This document shows, in pieces, positions 9,116 through 18,452 of a stretch of 64,000 nt of DNA (the stretch's first letter is position 1; each line of letters starts with the position of its first letter). The position numbers were made by a program, and so were the translations under genes. The stretch covers positions 1-64,000 of the forward strand of contig UQGG01000011.1 in assembly GCA_900540475.1 (NCBI GenBank). The letters run 5' to 3'. The notes beneath the pieces were generated by a model. The model was not told the DNA's origin, made no database searches, and saw nothing but the letters and a program-made list of their open reading frames with translations. The stretch is from an uncultured Robinsoniella sp. Its GTDB lineage: Bacteria; Bacillota; Clostridia; Lachnospirales; Lachnospiraceae.

Positions 9116-10420
9116 ATGGAAGATATGCAGTTTATCTCATGTGTGCGCTTTTCTTTACAATTGATTATTGTAGAAGCCTTTTTTATATTAGGGTGGAACC
9201 GGAAGCATCATTTTTTACTGCGGCTGCTCACATCCTTTGCAGTATATTTTGTGTTCGTAAGTCTATTGTTTCGGCTGTTTGTAAGCATTCCGGGCGGCAA
9301 TCCGATCATCTATACGTTATATTATATGAGTATGTTCTTTTTGACTTTGGCTGGGATGAGATACTGTTTTCAGGTTAAGGCAAAGGAGATCCTGTTTGCC
9401 GGAATCTGCGCCTATGCCACGCAGCATATTGCTTTTGCGGTTTCCATGATGATTCAGGAGATCACCGGAATTGTATTAAGCCCGGTTCCGGATTTCCTGT
9501 TCTTTCGTTTTCTGCCATATTTGCTGATATCATTATTCGTATATTTCGTTCTGGTAAGAAGGTATGAAGGAAAAAGTGAACTGAAAGACCGGGATAGCCG
9601 CATGCTGGTTCTGGCATTTGTAATCCTGCTTACTGCGATTTTTATCAGTGTACTGGTAGACAACAAGATGTTTCAGGGAGAACCCGGAATTTTAAGAAAT
9701 GTTTTCTGCAAACTATATGCGGTGCTCTGCTGTGCCATGGCGATATTTGCTGCATATAATCTGACTAGACAGAACTGGATTCTGCATGAGAATGAAATAA
9801 TGGAAACGATGCTGCACAATTTAAAGGAACAGCAGAAGCTGTCCAGAGAAAACATCAATATTATTAATATCAAATGCCATGACCTGAAGTACCGGATTTC
9901 CCAGATTTCTAAAATCGATGACGCGGGAGAGCAGAAGGAGTATATTGAAACGATAAAAGAAGCAGTGGCAATTTATGATAATATTTACCAGACAGGCAAT
10001 GATATCCTGGATCTTGTGCTAACAGAGAAAAGTCTTCTGTGTGATGAATACAGAATAAAGATGAGCTGTATGATAGAAGGTTCTATTATGAATTTTATAA
10101 ATACCACCGATTTATATGCGCTGTTCGGGAATCTGCTGGACAATGCGATTGAAAGTGTTATGAAGGAAGTAGATGAGGAGAAAAGAATTATCAGTATTCT
10201 GGTGGCGAAGAAACCACAGGGATGCCATATTCATGTGGACAACTACTGCGGTGAACAGCTCACTTTTGAAGATGGACTGCCGGTGACATCCAAAAAGGAT
10301 AAGGCTTATCATGGTTTTGGTGTGAAAAGTATCAAATATATTGTGGACAAGTATAAAGGCGATGTCCTGATGCAGGCTGCTGAGCAACGGTTTCAGGTAG
10401 ATATTTTGTTTTATATGTAA
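9116..10420 (+). CDS. GHKL (AgrC-like) sensor histidine kinase
   Basis: The 434-residue kinase partners the preceding LytTR regulator. The N-terminal half (about 1-225) has six to seven membrane segments and no large external domain, as in AgrC-type and related sensors. The cytoplasmic half has a short coiled region, an H-box-like NIKCHDLKYRISQI with the candidate phospho-acceptor His, and a GHKL ATPase of the HATPase_c_5 type with N-box LFGNLLDNAIESV and a glycine box near GFGVKSIKYIV. AgrC relatives often sense a modified peptide, but no agrD- or agrB-like gene lies nearby, so the signal is unknown. A strong terminator follows directly. Confidence 0.88.
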   Translation: MEDMQFISCVRFSLQLIIVEAFFILGWNRKHHFLLRLLTSFAVYFVFVSLLFRLFVSIPGGNPIIYTLYYMSMFFLTLAGMRYCFQVKAKEILFAGICAYATQHIAFAVSMMIQEITGIVLSPVPDFLFFRFLPYLLISLFVYFVLVRRYEGKSELKDRDSRMLVLAFVILLTAIFISVLVDNKMFQGEPGILRNVFCKLYAVLCCAMAIFAAYNLTRQNWILHENEIMETMLHNLKEQQKLSRENINIINIKCHDLKYRISQISKIDDAGEQKEYIETIKEAVAIYDNIYQTGNDILDLVLTEKSLLCDEYRIKMSCMIEGSIMNFINTTDLYALFGNLLDNAIESVMKEVDEEKRIISILVAKKPQGCHIHVDNYCGEQLTFEDGLPVTSKKDKAYHGFGVKSIKYIVDKYKGDVLMQAAEQRFQVDILFYM

Positions 10421-10430
10421 AGAGCAAAAA

Positions 10431-10461
10431 GGCAGCGGGTATCTTGTATCCGCTGTTTTTT
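10431..10461 (+). terminator. Rho-independent terminator of the LytTR/GHKL operon
   Basis: GCAGCGG and CCGCTGT form a stem around a short loop containing TCTTG, followed by a run of T at 10455-10461. It lies 11 bp past the kinase stop. Confidence 0.8.
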
Positions 10462-10589
10462 GCTGCAAAAAATGACCAATTTTACCCTGTGGCATACCAA
10501 ATGAACCAGAAATTATATTTTGTATTATTTTGTGGTATTTTGGATTTACAACATAAGAAGTACAAAAAAAGATAATGGAGGGAAAAGGT

Positions 10590-13529
10590 ATGGGAAATGT
10601 TGAAGTTGCATGGGAGGACGTGATCAGCGTCATCCAGTTAGTCAGGACACATCTGATCGTAATAGCAGCTGCGTTGGTATGTATGATAGCAGTTATGATT
10701 CTTGCAGGCAGATGGAAAAAGCCTGTGAAAGGATTTATCAGGTTTCAGTCATTTATGGCATTCATCGTGGTTTTAGCTCTGGTGGTAAATACTATGTTAT
10801 CAGGCGCTTTGTATAACACCTTAAATGTAGTGTTGTCTGATAAAGGTGAACTGAGTCAGGAAAATATGGATCATTCCAGACAGGTTATTGAAGAAATAAC
10901 CGAAGAAGGCATCGTCCTGACTAAAAATGAGGATTCTTTTTTACCGCTGGAGCCGCAGAAAATCAATGTATTTGGCTGGTCTTCTACAAATCCTATTTAT
11001 GGAGGCACCGGTTCGGGAACAGTGGATACAACTACAGCAGTGGGGATTCTGGAAGGGCTTGCGAATGCGGGATTTGAGACAAACAGTGAACTGTCTGATC
11101 TCTATGTGAATTATCGTGCAGACCGCCCGGTGATCAGCATTAATGAAGGGCAGGAATGGACGCTTCCGGAGATACCGGTTTCTGAATATCTGGATAAAAC
11201 CTTAGAGAATGCAAAAGCATTTTCAGACACGGCGGTTCTGGTTTTTTCCCGTACCGGCGGTGAGGGCACGGATCTTCCCCAGGATATGGGAAGTATTATG
11301 GACGGATCTACCATGGATATAGGAACCAAATATCTGAAAGGCAGTTATGTCAATAACTCAGTGGAATATGCTGATTATGAATCGGGCCAGTCTTATCTGG
11401 AGCTAAGCCGCACCGAAGCAGATCTGGTTGATATGGTATGCGGCGAGTTTGAAAATGTAATTGTAGTATATAACGGCGCTAATCCACTGGAGCTTGGCTG
11501 GACCAATGATTATGAACAGATCAAAAGTGTTCTGCTGTGCGCCGGCGCAGGAGCAACGGGATTCAATGCCCTGGGAAATGTTATTGCAGGCAATGTGAAT
11601 CCGTCAGGTAAAACAGTGGATACCTGGGTGAAAGATTTAAAGCAGACACCATATATCAATAATATTGGACACTTCGCATATACCAATACGGAAAATGTGG
11701 AAGAGGCAGCAAAAGCAGCATGGGAAAAAGCAGACGGCATTGTTTCTTTTGTAAATTATACAGAAGGCATTTATACCGGTTATCGTTTTTATGAGACAGC
11801 AGCAGAAGAAAAGCTGATTAATTACAATGACCAGGTGATGTATCCTTTTGGATATGGTTTAAGCTATACGGCATTTGATCAGACCATGGGAGAACTGAAG
11901 ATCACCGAAGACAGCATCAGCGTGGATGTAACGGTTACCAACACGGGAAATAGAGCCGGAAAAGAAGTGGCTGAATTATATTATACCCCGCCGTATGTAA
12001 ATGGAGGAATTGAAAAATCCAGTGTCAATCTGGCGGCTTTTGATAAAACGGATTTGTTGGAGCCGGGGCAGTCCCAGACACTGACAATCAGTTTTCCAAT
12101 CGAGGATATGGCTTCTTATGACACTTATGGAGCCGGGGCATATGTTCTGGATGCCGGTGATTATGAGATCAGCCTTCGTTTAGACAGTCACAATGTAATT
12201 GACCAAAAGGTGTATAAGGCAGATCGCAGGATTGTATACGATAAGGATAATCCTCATTCTGATGATGCAGTAGCGGCAGAAAACAGGCTTGAGTTTGCAG
12301 AGGGGGAGGTGACTTATTTATCCCGGGCAGATGGATTTGCCAATTACGAAGAAGCTGTAAAAGCGCCGGAAAGTTTTGAACTACAGGGAGAAGTTCAGGG
12401 AAATGGAACTTATAACCCGGAGGAGTATAACAATCCGGAAGATGTGATGCCAATCACCGGGGCTGATCATGATATGGAATTGTTTGAATTAAGAGGAGCC
12501 GGGTATGATGATCCCCGTTGGGAGAAGCTTCTTGACCAGGTGACCGTGGATGAGATGGTGGAACTGATTGCATATGGAGGCCATCAGACTGCCGCTGTAG
12601 ATTCTGTTAAGAAACTGAGAACTCTTGATACAGACGGACCGGCTGGCGTAAATTCCAGCACACTAGGTGCCTTTGGAACCGGATACTGTTCGGAAATCGT
12701 AATAGCCCAGACCTGGAATGAAGAGCTGGCGGCAAAAGCAGCACAGGGAATCAGCAGAGAATTTACAGACTACAATATCGTTGGCTGGTATGCACCGTCT
12801 ATGAACTTACACCGGAGTGCTTTTGGAGGCCGTAATTTTGAATATTATTCGGAAGACAGTCTGTTAAGCAGTAAAATGGCTTTGGCTGAAGTTTCTGCAG
12901 CCGTAGAAGAAGGGATATACCCTTACATAAAGCATTTTGTATTGAATGAACAGGAGATAAACAGAAATGCCCTTTTATGCACCTGGTTCAATGAACAGAG
13001 CGTAAGGGAACTTTACTTTAAGCCCTTTGAATATTGTGTGAAAAATATTGAAAAAGGAAAACTGGCGGTAATGTCTTCCTACAATTTTCTCGGTACAGAA
13101 TGGGCAGGCGGGTGTGCAGCACTTTTGAATGACATATTAAGAGGAGAGTGGGGATACCGCGGAATGGTCATTTCCGATTACTTTGGCAATTACGGGTATA
13201 TGGATGCAGACCGTGCAGTACGCGGAGGAACAGATCTGATGCTGGGAACTGCCGGGAACGAAGCAATCATGACGGATCAAAGTGCAACAAGTGTAATCGC
13301 AATGCGCCAGGCGGTAAAAAATATTTTCTATGTGACAGTCAATAGTGCGGCGTATGAGGAGTACACACCGGGAACCATTCCTTCCTGGATGCAGATGCTG
13401 TATATCGCAGACGGAGTCATTGCTGTGGTGGTTCTGCTGGCGGAGATTTTCATAATAAGAAGTTATTTGAAAAAGAAAAAGAATACTATAAAAATTGAAG
13501 TTATAGAGGAAGAGATAAAGAGTAAATAA
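10590..13529 (+). CDS. Membrane-anchored, circularly permuted GH3 glycosidase
   Basis: I start at ATG 10590, which has GGAGGG at proper spacing; an in-frame ATG at 10575 would overlap that ribosome site. The 979-residue protein has two N-terminal membrane helices (about 8-75), then the GH3 alpha/beta-sandwich (about 95-420) and Fn3-like module (430-560), and only then the GH3 TIM barrel (about 625-910). This is the reverse of normal GH3 order. The barrel carries the nucleophile motif VISDYFG (Asp863) and a KHF motif. A third membrane helix near 930-955 precedes a lysine-rich tail. Permuted GH3 enzymes are known in rumen and gut Firmicutes and include beta-glucosidases and xylosidases; the substrate cannot be told here. 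It would trim short oligosaccharides at the membrane surface and heads an operon with GtrA-like, GH3 and SDR genes. Confidence 0.88.
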   Translation: MGNVEVAWEDVISVIQLVRTHLIVIAAALVCMIAVMILAGRWKKPVKGFIRFQSFMAFIVVLALVVNTMLSGALYNTLNVVLSDKGELSQENMDHSRQVIEEITEEGIVLTKNEDSFLPLEPQKINVFGWSSTNPIYGGTGSGTVDTTTAVGILEGLANAGFETNSELSDLYVNYRADRPVISINEGQEWTLPEIPVSEYLDKTLENAKAFSDTAVLVFSRTGGEGTDLPQDMGSIMDGSTMDIGTKYLKGSYVNNSVEYADYESGQSYLELSRTEADLVDMVCGEFENVIVVYNGANPLELGWTNDYEQIKSVLLCAGAGATGFNALGNVIAGNVNPSGKTVDTWVKDLKQTPYINNIGHFAYTNTENVEEAAKAAWEKADGIVSFVNYTEGIYTGYRFYETAAEEKLINYNDQVMYPFGYGLSYTAFDQTMGELKITEDSISVDVTVTNTGNRAGKEVAELYYTPPYVNGGIEKSSVNLAAFDKTDLLEPGQSQTLTISFPIEDMASYDTYGAGAYVLDAGDYEISLRLDSHNVIDQKVYKADRRIVYDKDNPHSDDAVAAENRLEFAEGEVTYLSRADGFANYEEAVKAPESFELQGEVQGNGTYNPEEYNNPEDVMPITGADHDMELFELRGAGYDDPRWEKLLDQVTVDEMVELIAYGGHQTAAVDSVKKLRTLDTDGPAGVNSSTLGAFGTGYCSEIVIAQTWNEELAAKAAQGISREFTDYNIVGWYAPSMNLHRSAFGGRNFEYYSEDSLLSSKMALAEVSAAVEEGIYPYIKHFVLNEQEINRNALLCTWFNEQSVRELYFKPFEYCVKNIEKGKLAVMSSYNFLGTEWAGGCAALLNDILRGEWGYRGMVISDYFGNYGYMDADRAVRGGTDLMLGTAGNEAIMTDQSATSVIAMRQAVKNIFYVTVNSAAYEEYTPGTIPSWMQMLYIADGVIAVVVLLAEIFIIRSYLKKKKNTIKIEVIEEEIKSK

Positions 13530-13570
13530 TCTGCGGGAATCATATAGCCAGAAAAGTATTTCCAGGTATA

Positions 13571-13622
13571 TGCGCACCAAATTTAGGTTACATAGCCCGC
13601 TATGCGACCTTCATTTGGAGCA
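13571..13622. repeat. Palindromic REP-like repeat, copy A (intergenic)
   Basis: The core GGTTACATAGCCCGCTATGC is flanked by CCAAAT (13577) and ATTTGG (13613), giving a nested hairpin. A second copy with compensating stem changes lies at 16203-16258. It occupies the 113-bp gap between the permuted GH3 and the GtrA-like gene, just before the AGGAGG of the latter. Confidence 0.7.
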
Positions 13623-13642
13623 GATTTTAAGGAGGGTAACAG

Positions 13643-14164
13643 ATGAAAGCAGTAAGGAAATGGATGGATGGACATCCCTCGTTGTGGGAATTTATCTTAT
13701 TCAATATTCTTTCTAATTGCGCAACGGCAGCAAATTTTATCGTAATGTGGGTATGTACCGGGTTCGTGTACCGGGCATTTGCAGACAGACCTTTTCAGTT
13801 TCTGATTTTTCACTACACCAATGTGGAACGGGATCTGGGATTATGCGGATTCTTAAGTTTCCTCACGGCAACGGCGTGTGCCCAGACTGTAAATTTCTTT
13901 GTACAGAAAAACCTGGTGTTTCGGTCGAATGCTGACTTTGGAAAAGCGGTGCCGAAATATATTCTTCTGGCGGTGCTGCTGGTGCTTATATCTGCTGCGC
14001 TTCCGGCATACAGCCAGGCAGTTTTTGTATCGGTGGGGATTCCGCAAAATATTGCGCCTACACTTGCAAACGTGGCGAATATAGTGGTTCAGGTAGTAAT
14101 CAGTTATCCGGCTATGAAGTTCTGGATTATGCCAGTTGGGAACAGGAGGGAGCAAGAGGCATGA
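13643..14164 (+). CDS. GtrA-like four-helix membrane protein
   Basis: The 173-residue protein has four predicted membrane helices and the GtrA-family pattern (LWEFILFNILSN, QTVNFFVQKNLVF, then a last helix ending FWIMPVG). GtrA-type proteins act in flipping or moving lipid-linked sugars or in cell-surface glycan synthesis; many copies have no known role. The start has AGGAGGG at good spacing. Its stop overlaps the next GH3 start by 4 bp (ATGA), so they are translationally coupled. Its place between two GH3 genes is a recurring theme in this operon rather than proof of transport function. An extended loop between helices 1 and 2 (about 45-70) is slightly longer than usual for the family. Confidence 0.75.
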   Translation: MKAVRKWMDGHPSLWEFILFNILSNCATAANFIVMWVCTGFVYRAFADRPFQFLIFHYTNVERDLGLCGFLSFLTATACAQTVNFFVQKNLVFRSNADFGKAVPKYILLAVLLVLISAALPAYSQAVFVSVGIPQNIAPTLANVANIVVQVVISYPAMKFWIMPVGNRREQEA

Positions 14165-16773
14165 AGCATGGGGATTTAATCAGTAAAATGACGGTTGAAG
14201 AAAAGGCTGCCATTTTAAGCGGACAATCAGAATGGTCCACAAGGGAAATCAAAAGGCTTGGGATTCCGTCAATTTTTTGCGCTGACGGACCCCATGGTAT
14301 CCGAAAGCAGGCAGGAACGGGAGACCATTTAGGACTTAATCCGTCACTTAAGGCGACCTGCTTTCCCACCGCAGCGACGATTGCCAACAGCTGGGATGAA
14401 AAGCTGGGGGAGGAGTTGGGGGAAGCCCTGGGAGAAGAAGCTGCCGCCCAGGATGTCAATGTACTGTTAGGACCGGGTCTTAATGTCAAAAGGAGCCCTC
14501 TTTGCGGAAGAAACTTCGAATATTTTTCGGAAGATCCCTATCTTGCCGGGAAAATGGCAGCATCTTATGTAAGGGGAATTCAAAGCAAGGGGGTATATGC
14601 CTGCCCAAAACATTTCGCAGTGAATAGCCAGGAACTGCGCAGAATGGCAATGAACGCCGTATTGGACGAGCGTACCATGAGGGAGATTTACCTGACGGGA
14701 TTTGAAATTGTGGTGAAGGAAGGTAATGCCAAAGCCCTGATGACAAGCTATAACCAGGTAAACGGAACTTATGCCAATGAGAATAAACATCTTTTAAAAG
14801 ATATACTTCGTGATGATTGGGGATTTGACGGGATTGTAATAACAGACTGGGGAGGATCCAATGACCATGTACGCGGGGTGGCAGCGCGTTCCAATCTGGA
14901 GATGCCCGCACCGGGACTGGATTCAGCCAGACAGATTCTTGCGGCACTGGACAGTGGCGAACTCACGGCAGACGAACTGGATCTCTGTGTAGATGATCTC
15001 CTGGATGCAATTTTAACTTTGAAAAAGGATGGCATGCACAAAAAAGCGGATTTTCACCGGGAAGCGCACCATGCGTTAGCCAGAAGGGCAGCAGCACAAA
15101 GCATCGTGCTTTTAAAAAATACAGCCCAGCCCGAAGCCGTTCTTCCTCTAAAAAATGGCTGCAGCGTGGCGCTCATCGGAGATTTCGCCATTGACCCGCG
15201 GTATCAGGGTGCGGGTTCTTCTATGGTTAATCCTACAAAAGTCGAGACTTTGGAGAAAGTAATCGGAAATTACCCCATAAATTTTGTTGGATGTGCAAGG
15301 GGATATCACCGCACTGGAAAGAACGATGAAGAAATGAAAAAGGCAGCCTTAGAGCTTGCACAGTGTGCCGATACCGTGATTTACTGCTTTGGCCTGGATG
15401 AAATCAGCGAAGTGGAAGGGATGGACCGCAGCCATATGCGGATTCCACAGAACCAGATTGAACTTTTGGAGGCAATTGCAAAGGTGAATCCGAATATTGT
15501 AGGGGTACTGAGTGCCGGGTCTTCTATTGAAATGCCGTGGCATTACTGCTGTAAGGCAATTCTGCACGGTTATCTGGGCGGCCAGGCAGGTGCAGGTGCC
15601 ATGATGGACGTGCTCACCGGAAAAGTGAATCCCTCCGGCAGATTAAGCGAAACCTATCCGGTTCGTTATGAAGACACTCCCGCATTTCTTAATTTTCCCG
15701 GCACAGAAAGAAATTCTGAATACCGGGAAAGTATTTTTATAGGATACCGCTATTACGAGACTGCCAGGATACGGGTCCAATATCCCTTTGGGTATGGACT
15801 ATCTTATACATCATTTGCCTATTCCGGATTAAAAGTAACGAAGGAAGGAATAGAATTTGTACTGACCAATACTGGAGAACGAGACGGTGCTGAGGTTGCC
15901 CAGATTTATGTAGGAGGACCAAAAGGGAAGATTTTCCGTCCCGATAAGGAGTTAAAAGGCTTTGCAAAGGTATTTTTGAAATCGGGAGAAAGCAAACCTG
16001 TTACCATTTTGTTTGATGATAAAACGTTCCGCTATTGGAACACCAGGACAGATGCATGGGAAGTGGAAAGCGGAGATTATACCATATATGTGGGAGCGAA
16101 TGTATCCGATATCCGGTTGGAACAGACGATTGCCAGGGAAGGTACTACAAGAGCGTGCTTTAAAATTCCTTCCCACCATCTGCACACCCCACTTTGCGGC
16201 ATATTTGCCCCGAATTCAGGTTACATAGCCCGCTATGCGTCCTTCATCCGGGACAAATCTCCCACAAACTGTGACATACAGCTGGCAGAAATTAATTTTA
16301 AAACGCGCTCTAGTGAAATGCCATATGATTCCAAAACAATGCCCCGGTATTTCTCAGGTCTGGTGCGGGAAGTAACGGACGCAGAATTCGAAAAGCTGCT
16401 GGGACACCCAATCCCGTCTGGAAAATGGGCGGGAGAGTTGGGGATCAATGACGCCGTCTGCCAGATCTATTATGCCAAAAGCGGTCTCGCCAGACTTATA
16501 TATAAAATACTGACAAAGATGAAAGCAAAAAATGAAGAGAAGGGAAAACCGGATTTGAATCTTCTTTTTATTTATAATATTCCTTTCCGCGGAATTGCTA
16601 AAATGACGGGCGGTGCAGTCAGCATGGAAATGGCTGAGGGAATGGTAACCATAGTCAACGGGCATTTCTTCAGGGGAATGGCGAAGGTAATTAGCGGGTA
16701 CTTTAGAAATGCCAGAGCAAATAAATTGTATGAGAAGAAGCTGGAAGGTTTTGAAAACGCAGATAAATCTTGA
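14161..16773 (+). CDS. GH3 beta-glycosidase (cytoplasmic) with extra C-terminal domain
   Basis: The 870-residue enzyme lacks a signal peptide and has normal GH3 order: TIM barrel (about 1-255), alpha/beta sandwich (about 310-560) and Fn3-like domain (about 590-660). The nucleophile is Asp229 in VITDWGG, and a candidate acid/base is Glu419 in SEVEGMDR. KHFAVNSQE and GRNFEYFSEDP are typical substrate-binding motifs. About 150 further residues form an alpha-helical tail seen in some Lachnospiraceae GH3 enzymes, with no known role. Residues about 682-699 are encoded by a copy of the REP-like repeat at 16203-16258, which keeps the frame open and sits between Fn3 domain and tail. It probably hydrolyses imported beta-glucosides or xylosides. 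It overlaps the GtrA-like gene by 4 bp. Confidence 0.9.
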   Translation: MKHGDLISKMTVEEKAAILSGQSEWSTREIKRLGIPSIFCADGPHGIRKQAGTGDHLGLNPSLKATCFPTAATIANSWDEKLGEELGEALGEEAAAQDVNVLLGPGLNVKRSPLCGRNFEYFSEDPYLAGKMAASYVRGIQSKGVYACPKHFAVNSQELRRMAMNAVLDERTMREIYLTGFEIVVKEGNAKALMTSYNQVNGTYANENKHLLKDILRDDWGFDGIVITDWGGSNDHVRGVAARSNLEMPAPGLDSARQILAALDSGELTADELDLCVDDLLDAILTLKKDGMHKKADFHREAHHALARRAAAQSIVLLKNTAQPEAVLPLKNGCSVALIGDFAIDPRYQGAGSSMVNPTKVETLEKVIGNYPINFVGCARGYHRTGKNDEEMKKAALELAQCADTVIYCFGLDEISEVEGMDRSHMRIPQNQIELLEAIAKVNPNIVGVLSAGSSIEMPWHYCCKAILHGYLGGQAGAGAMMDVLTGKVNPSGRLSETYPVRYEDTPAFLNFPGTERNSEYRESIFIGYRYYETARIRVQYPFGYGLSYTSFAYSGLKVTKEGIEFVLTNTGERDGAEVAQIYVGGPKGKIFRPDKELKGFAKVFLKSGESKPVTILFDDKTFRYWNTRTDAWEVESGDYTIYVGANVSDIRLEQTIAREGTTRACFKIPSHHLHTPLCGIFAPNSGYIARYASFIRDKSPTNCDIQLAEINFKTRSSEMPYDSKTMPRYFSGLVREVTDAEFEKLLGHPIPSGKWAGELGINDAVCQIYYAKSGLARLIYKILTKMKAKNEEKGKPDLNLLFIYNIPFRGIAKMTGGAVSMEMAEGMVTIVNGHFFRGMAKVISGYFRNARANKLYEKKLEGFENADKS
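16203..16258. repeat. Palindromic REP-like repeat, copy B (inside GH3 coding sequence)
   Basis: It shares the core GGTTACATAGCCCGCTATGC with the copy at 13571. The outer stem is ATTTG-c-CCCG on the left and CGGG-a-CAAAT on the right; copy A has CCAAAT and ATTTGG instead, so base pairing is kept although the bases differ. The insert is in frame and adds about 18 residues to the GH3 enzyme. Confidence 0.7.
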
Positions 16774-16793
16774 GAAAGAGAGGAGTATGGAGA

Positions 16794-17641
16794 ATGAAGG
16801 ATGTTATTTTATGGACCGGAGCAGGTCAGATCGGAATGGCAATTGCAAGAAGAACAGGATATGGCAAGAAAATAGTGGTGGGAGATAAAAATCTGGAAAT
16901 GCAAAAACAATTGCAAAAATTATGAATGAGGCTGGATTTGATGTGGCACCTGTGGAAATGGACTTATCACCCAGAAACTCCATATTAAATCTTATTGAAG
17001 AAGGACAGAAATATGGAGAAATTGCAGCATTAATCAATGCTGCCGGCGTATCGCCCAGTCAGGCTCCGGTGGAGACGATCCTAAAAGTAGATCTATATGG
17101 TACGGCTGTACTTCTTGAAGAAATCGGAAAAGTAATTCAAACAGGAGGTGTGGGAGTGACAATATCCAGCCAGTCGGGACACAGGATGGAGCAGCTTGGA
17201 GCAAAAGCGGATGAACTGCTCGCTATAACGCCCACAGAAGAACTTTTAAAGCTTGAGATGTTACAGCCTGAAAATATAAAGGATACACTGCATGCTTACC
17301 AGATTGCAAAGCGCTGTAATGAAAAGCGTGTCATGTATGAAGCAGTAAGATGGGGCGAAAAAGGTGCCCGCATCAACTCCATCTCACCGGGAATTGTTGT
17401 GACGCCCCTGGCCCTTGATGAATTTCATGGTCCCCGCGGAGGCTTCTATAAAAATATGTTTGCTAATTGCCCGGCTGGAAGACCCGGAACTGCAGATGAG
17501 ATAGCCAATGTAGCAGAATTGCTGATGGGGGATAGAGGAGCTTTTATTACAGGAAGTGATTTCCTTGTTGATGGCGGGGCAACGGCGTCTTACTTTTATG
17601 GGGCAAGTGGAGAAAAAATTAACACAAAAAGAGTGCAGTAA
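16794..17641 (+). pseudogene. SDR-family oxidoreductase with one frameshift
   Basis: The ATG at 16794 follows AGGAG and opens with the Rossmann motif WTGAGQIGMAIA. The frame then breaks at about 16896-16899, where a single A appears lost from a run; restoring it links NLENAKTIAK to the long downstream frame. The rest is intact: the SDR catalytic Ser in SSQSGH, Tyr and Lys in YQIAKR, and the C-terminal SDFLVDGG. The full protein would be about 282 residues, normal for classical SDRs, which use NAD(P)H to reduce or oxidise small carbonyl or alcohol substrates. It is the last gene of the GH3 operon. The break is in a homopolymer, so it may be either a sequencing error or a real mutation; the gene is otherwise well preserved. 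Confidence 0.75.
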
Positions 17642-17652
17642 TGAAATTATGA

Positions 17653-17835
17653 ATGCTTAACGGAAGTCCTCATAGCGATGGAAATACTGTTATTGGTCGG
17701 CAAATTTACTGGTGCTGGAGTATTTACCATCGTAGAAGAGGCAGATGTGCTGGAGCATCTGGATGTGGATTGTTGAAATCTTGTAGGCAGAATCTGGATG
17801 GTTGGATTTCGCTGGATTTTGCTGTGAGAATGTAA
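17653..17835 (+). pseudogene. Remnant of a flavodoxin-fold NAD(P)H-dependent FMN reductase
   Basis: The reading frame opens with LNGSPHSDGNT, the flavin-phosphate loop of the NADPH-dependent FMN reductase/flavodoxin-like family. After that the similarity moves between frames: a second frame reads KFTGAGVFTIVEEADVLEHLD and then stops. Only a small part of the usual 170-190 residues remains. No recognisable gene was found between it and the recombinase remnant at 18103. Confidence 0.35.
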
Positions 17836-18102
17836 GATTGAATTAAGTGAGAGGAAGGACATGTTGGTTCTTTCTTTTTTTGATTTCAACCGGGGAAAGT
17901 GTCTCCGGCATACATATCAGGTCGTGGTATGAAATCGATGCCCTGGTTTTCAGGAACAGTTTGAAAAAATGCTGTCTACTATTTTTTGAAAATGTTCTGG
18001 ATAGCTTGGCGGAAATGTGATATGATCATTACAAGATTAAATGAGTGCAAACCGCCAGGGTTTTATTAGGTAATCTTGCTTAATATAAATTGGTGGTTTT
18101 GT

Positions 18103-18386
18103 ATGGACAATAATCATATCTTTAAAGCAGCCATCTACGTCAGATTATCGAAGGAAGATGGTGATGTTTCTTGTGCTTCTAAATCAGAAGCAATAGTATT
18201 TCCAACCAAAAAGAACTAATCAGGTATTATCTCAAAGACAAATCAAATATTGAAGTTGTTTTAGAACGGGTTGATGACAGTTTCAGCGGCGTTAATTTTG
18301 AGCGTCCGGCATTTTAGTTGATTCTGGAAGATATCCGGCAGGGCAGGGTGGATTGTGTCGTAGTAAAAGATTGCGATGAAATATGA
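18103..18386 (+). pseudogene. Serine recombinase N-terminus, frameshifted and nonsense-mutated
   Basis: From ATG 18103 the frame reads FKAAIYVRLSKEDGD, the catalytic-Ser region of large serine recombinases, then loses frame near 18190. The next frame gives SISNQKELIRYYL, VDDSFSGVNFERPAF, a TAG stop where Gln is usual, then EDIRQGRVDCVVVKD. Only about 90 residues of the resolvase domain remain of a normal 500 or so. Such enzymes integrate phages and conjugative transposons, so this marks a lost mobile element. An AAACCGCCA (18048) / TGGTGGTTT (18091) pair could hide the ribosome site in a hairpin. Confidence 0.8.
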
Positions 18387-18403
18387 ATGTCATTTTTTGG
18401 AAT

Positions 18404-18432
18404 TTTACATGAAAACAAATCAATTACATAAT
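18404..18432 (+). promoter_or_regulatory. Promoter of the KilA-N gene
   Basis: TTTACA at 18404-18409, a 17-bp spacer and CATAAT at 18427-18432. Transcription would start near 18439, after the first ATG (18435), which supports the second ATG (18453) as the translation start. Confidence 0.5.
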
Positions 18433-18452
18433 AGATGAAACGAGGATTATTT

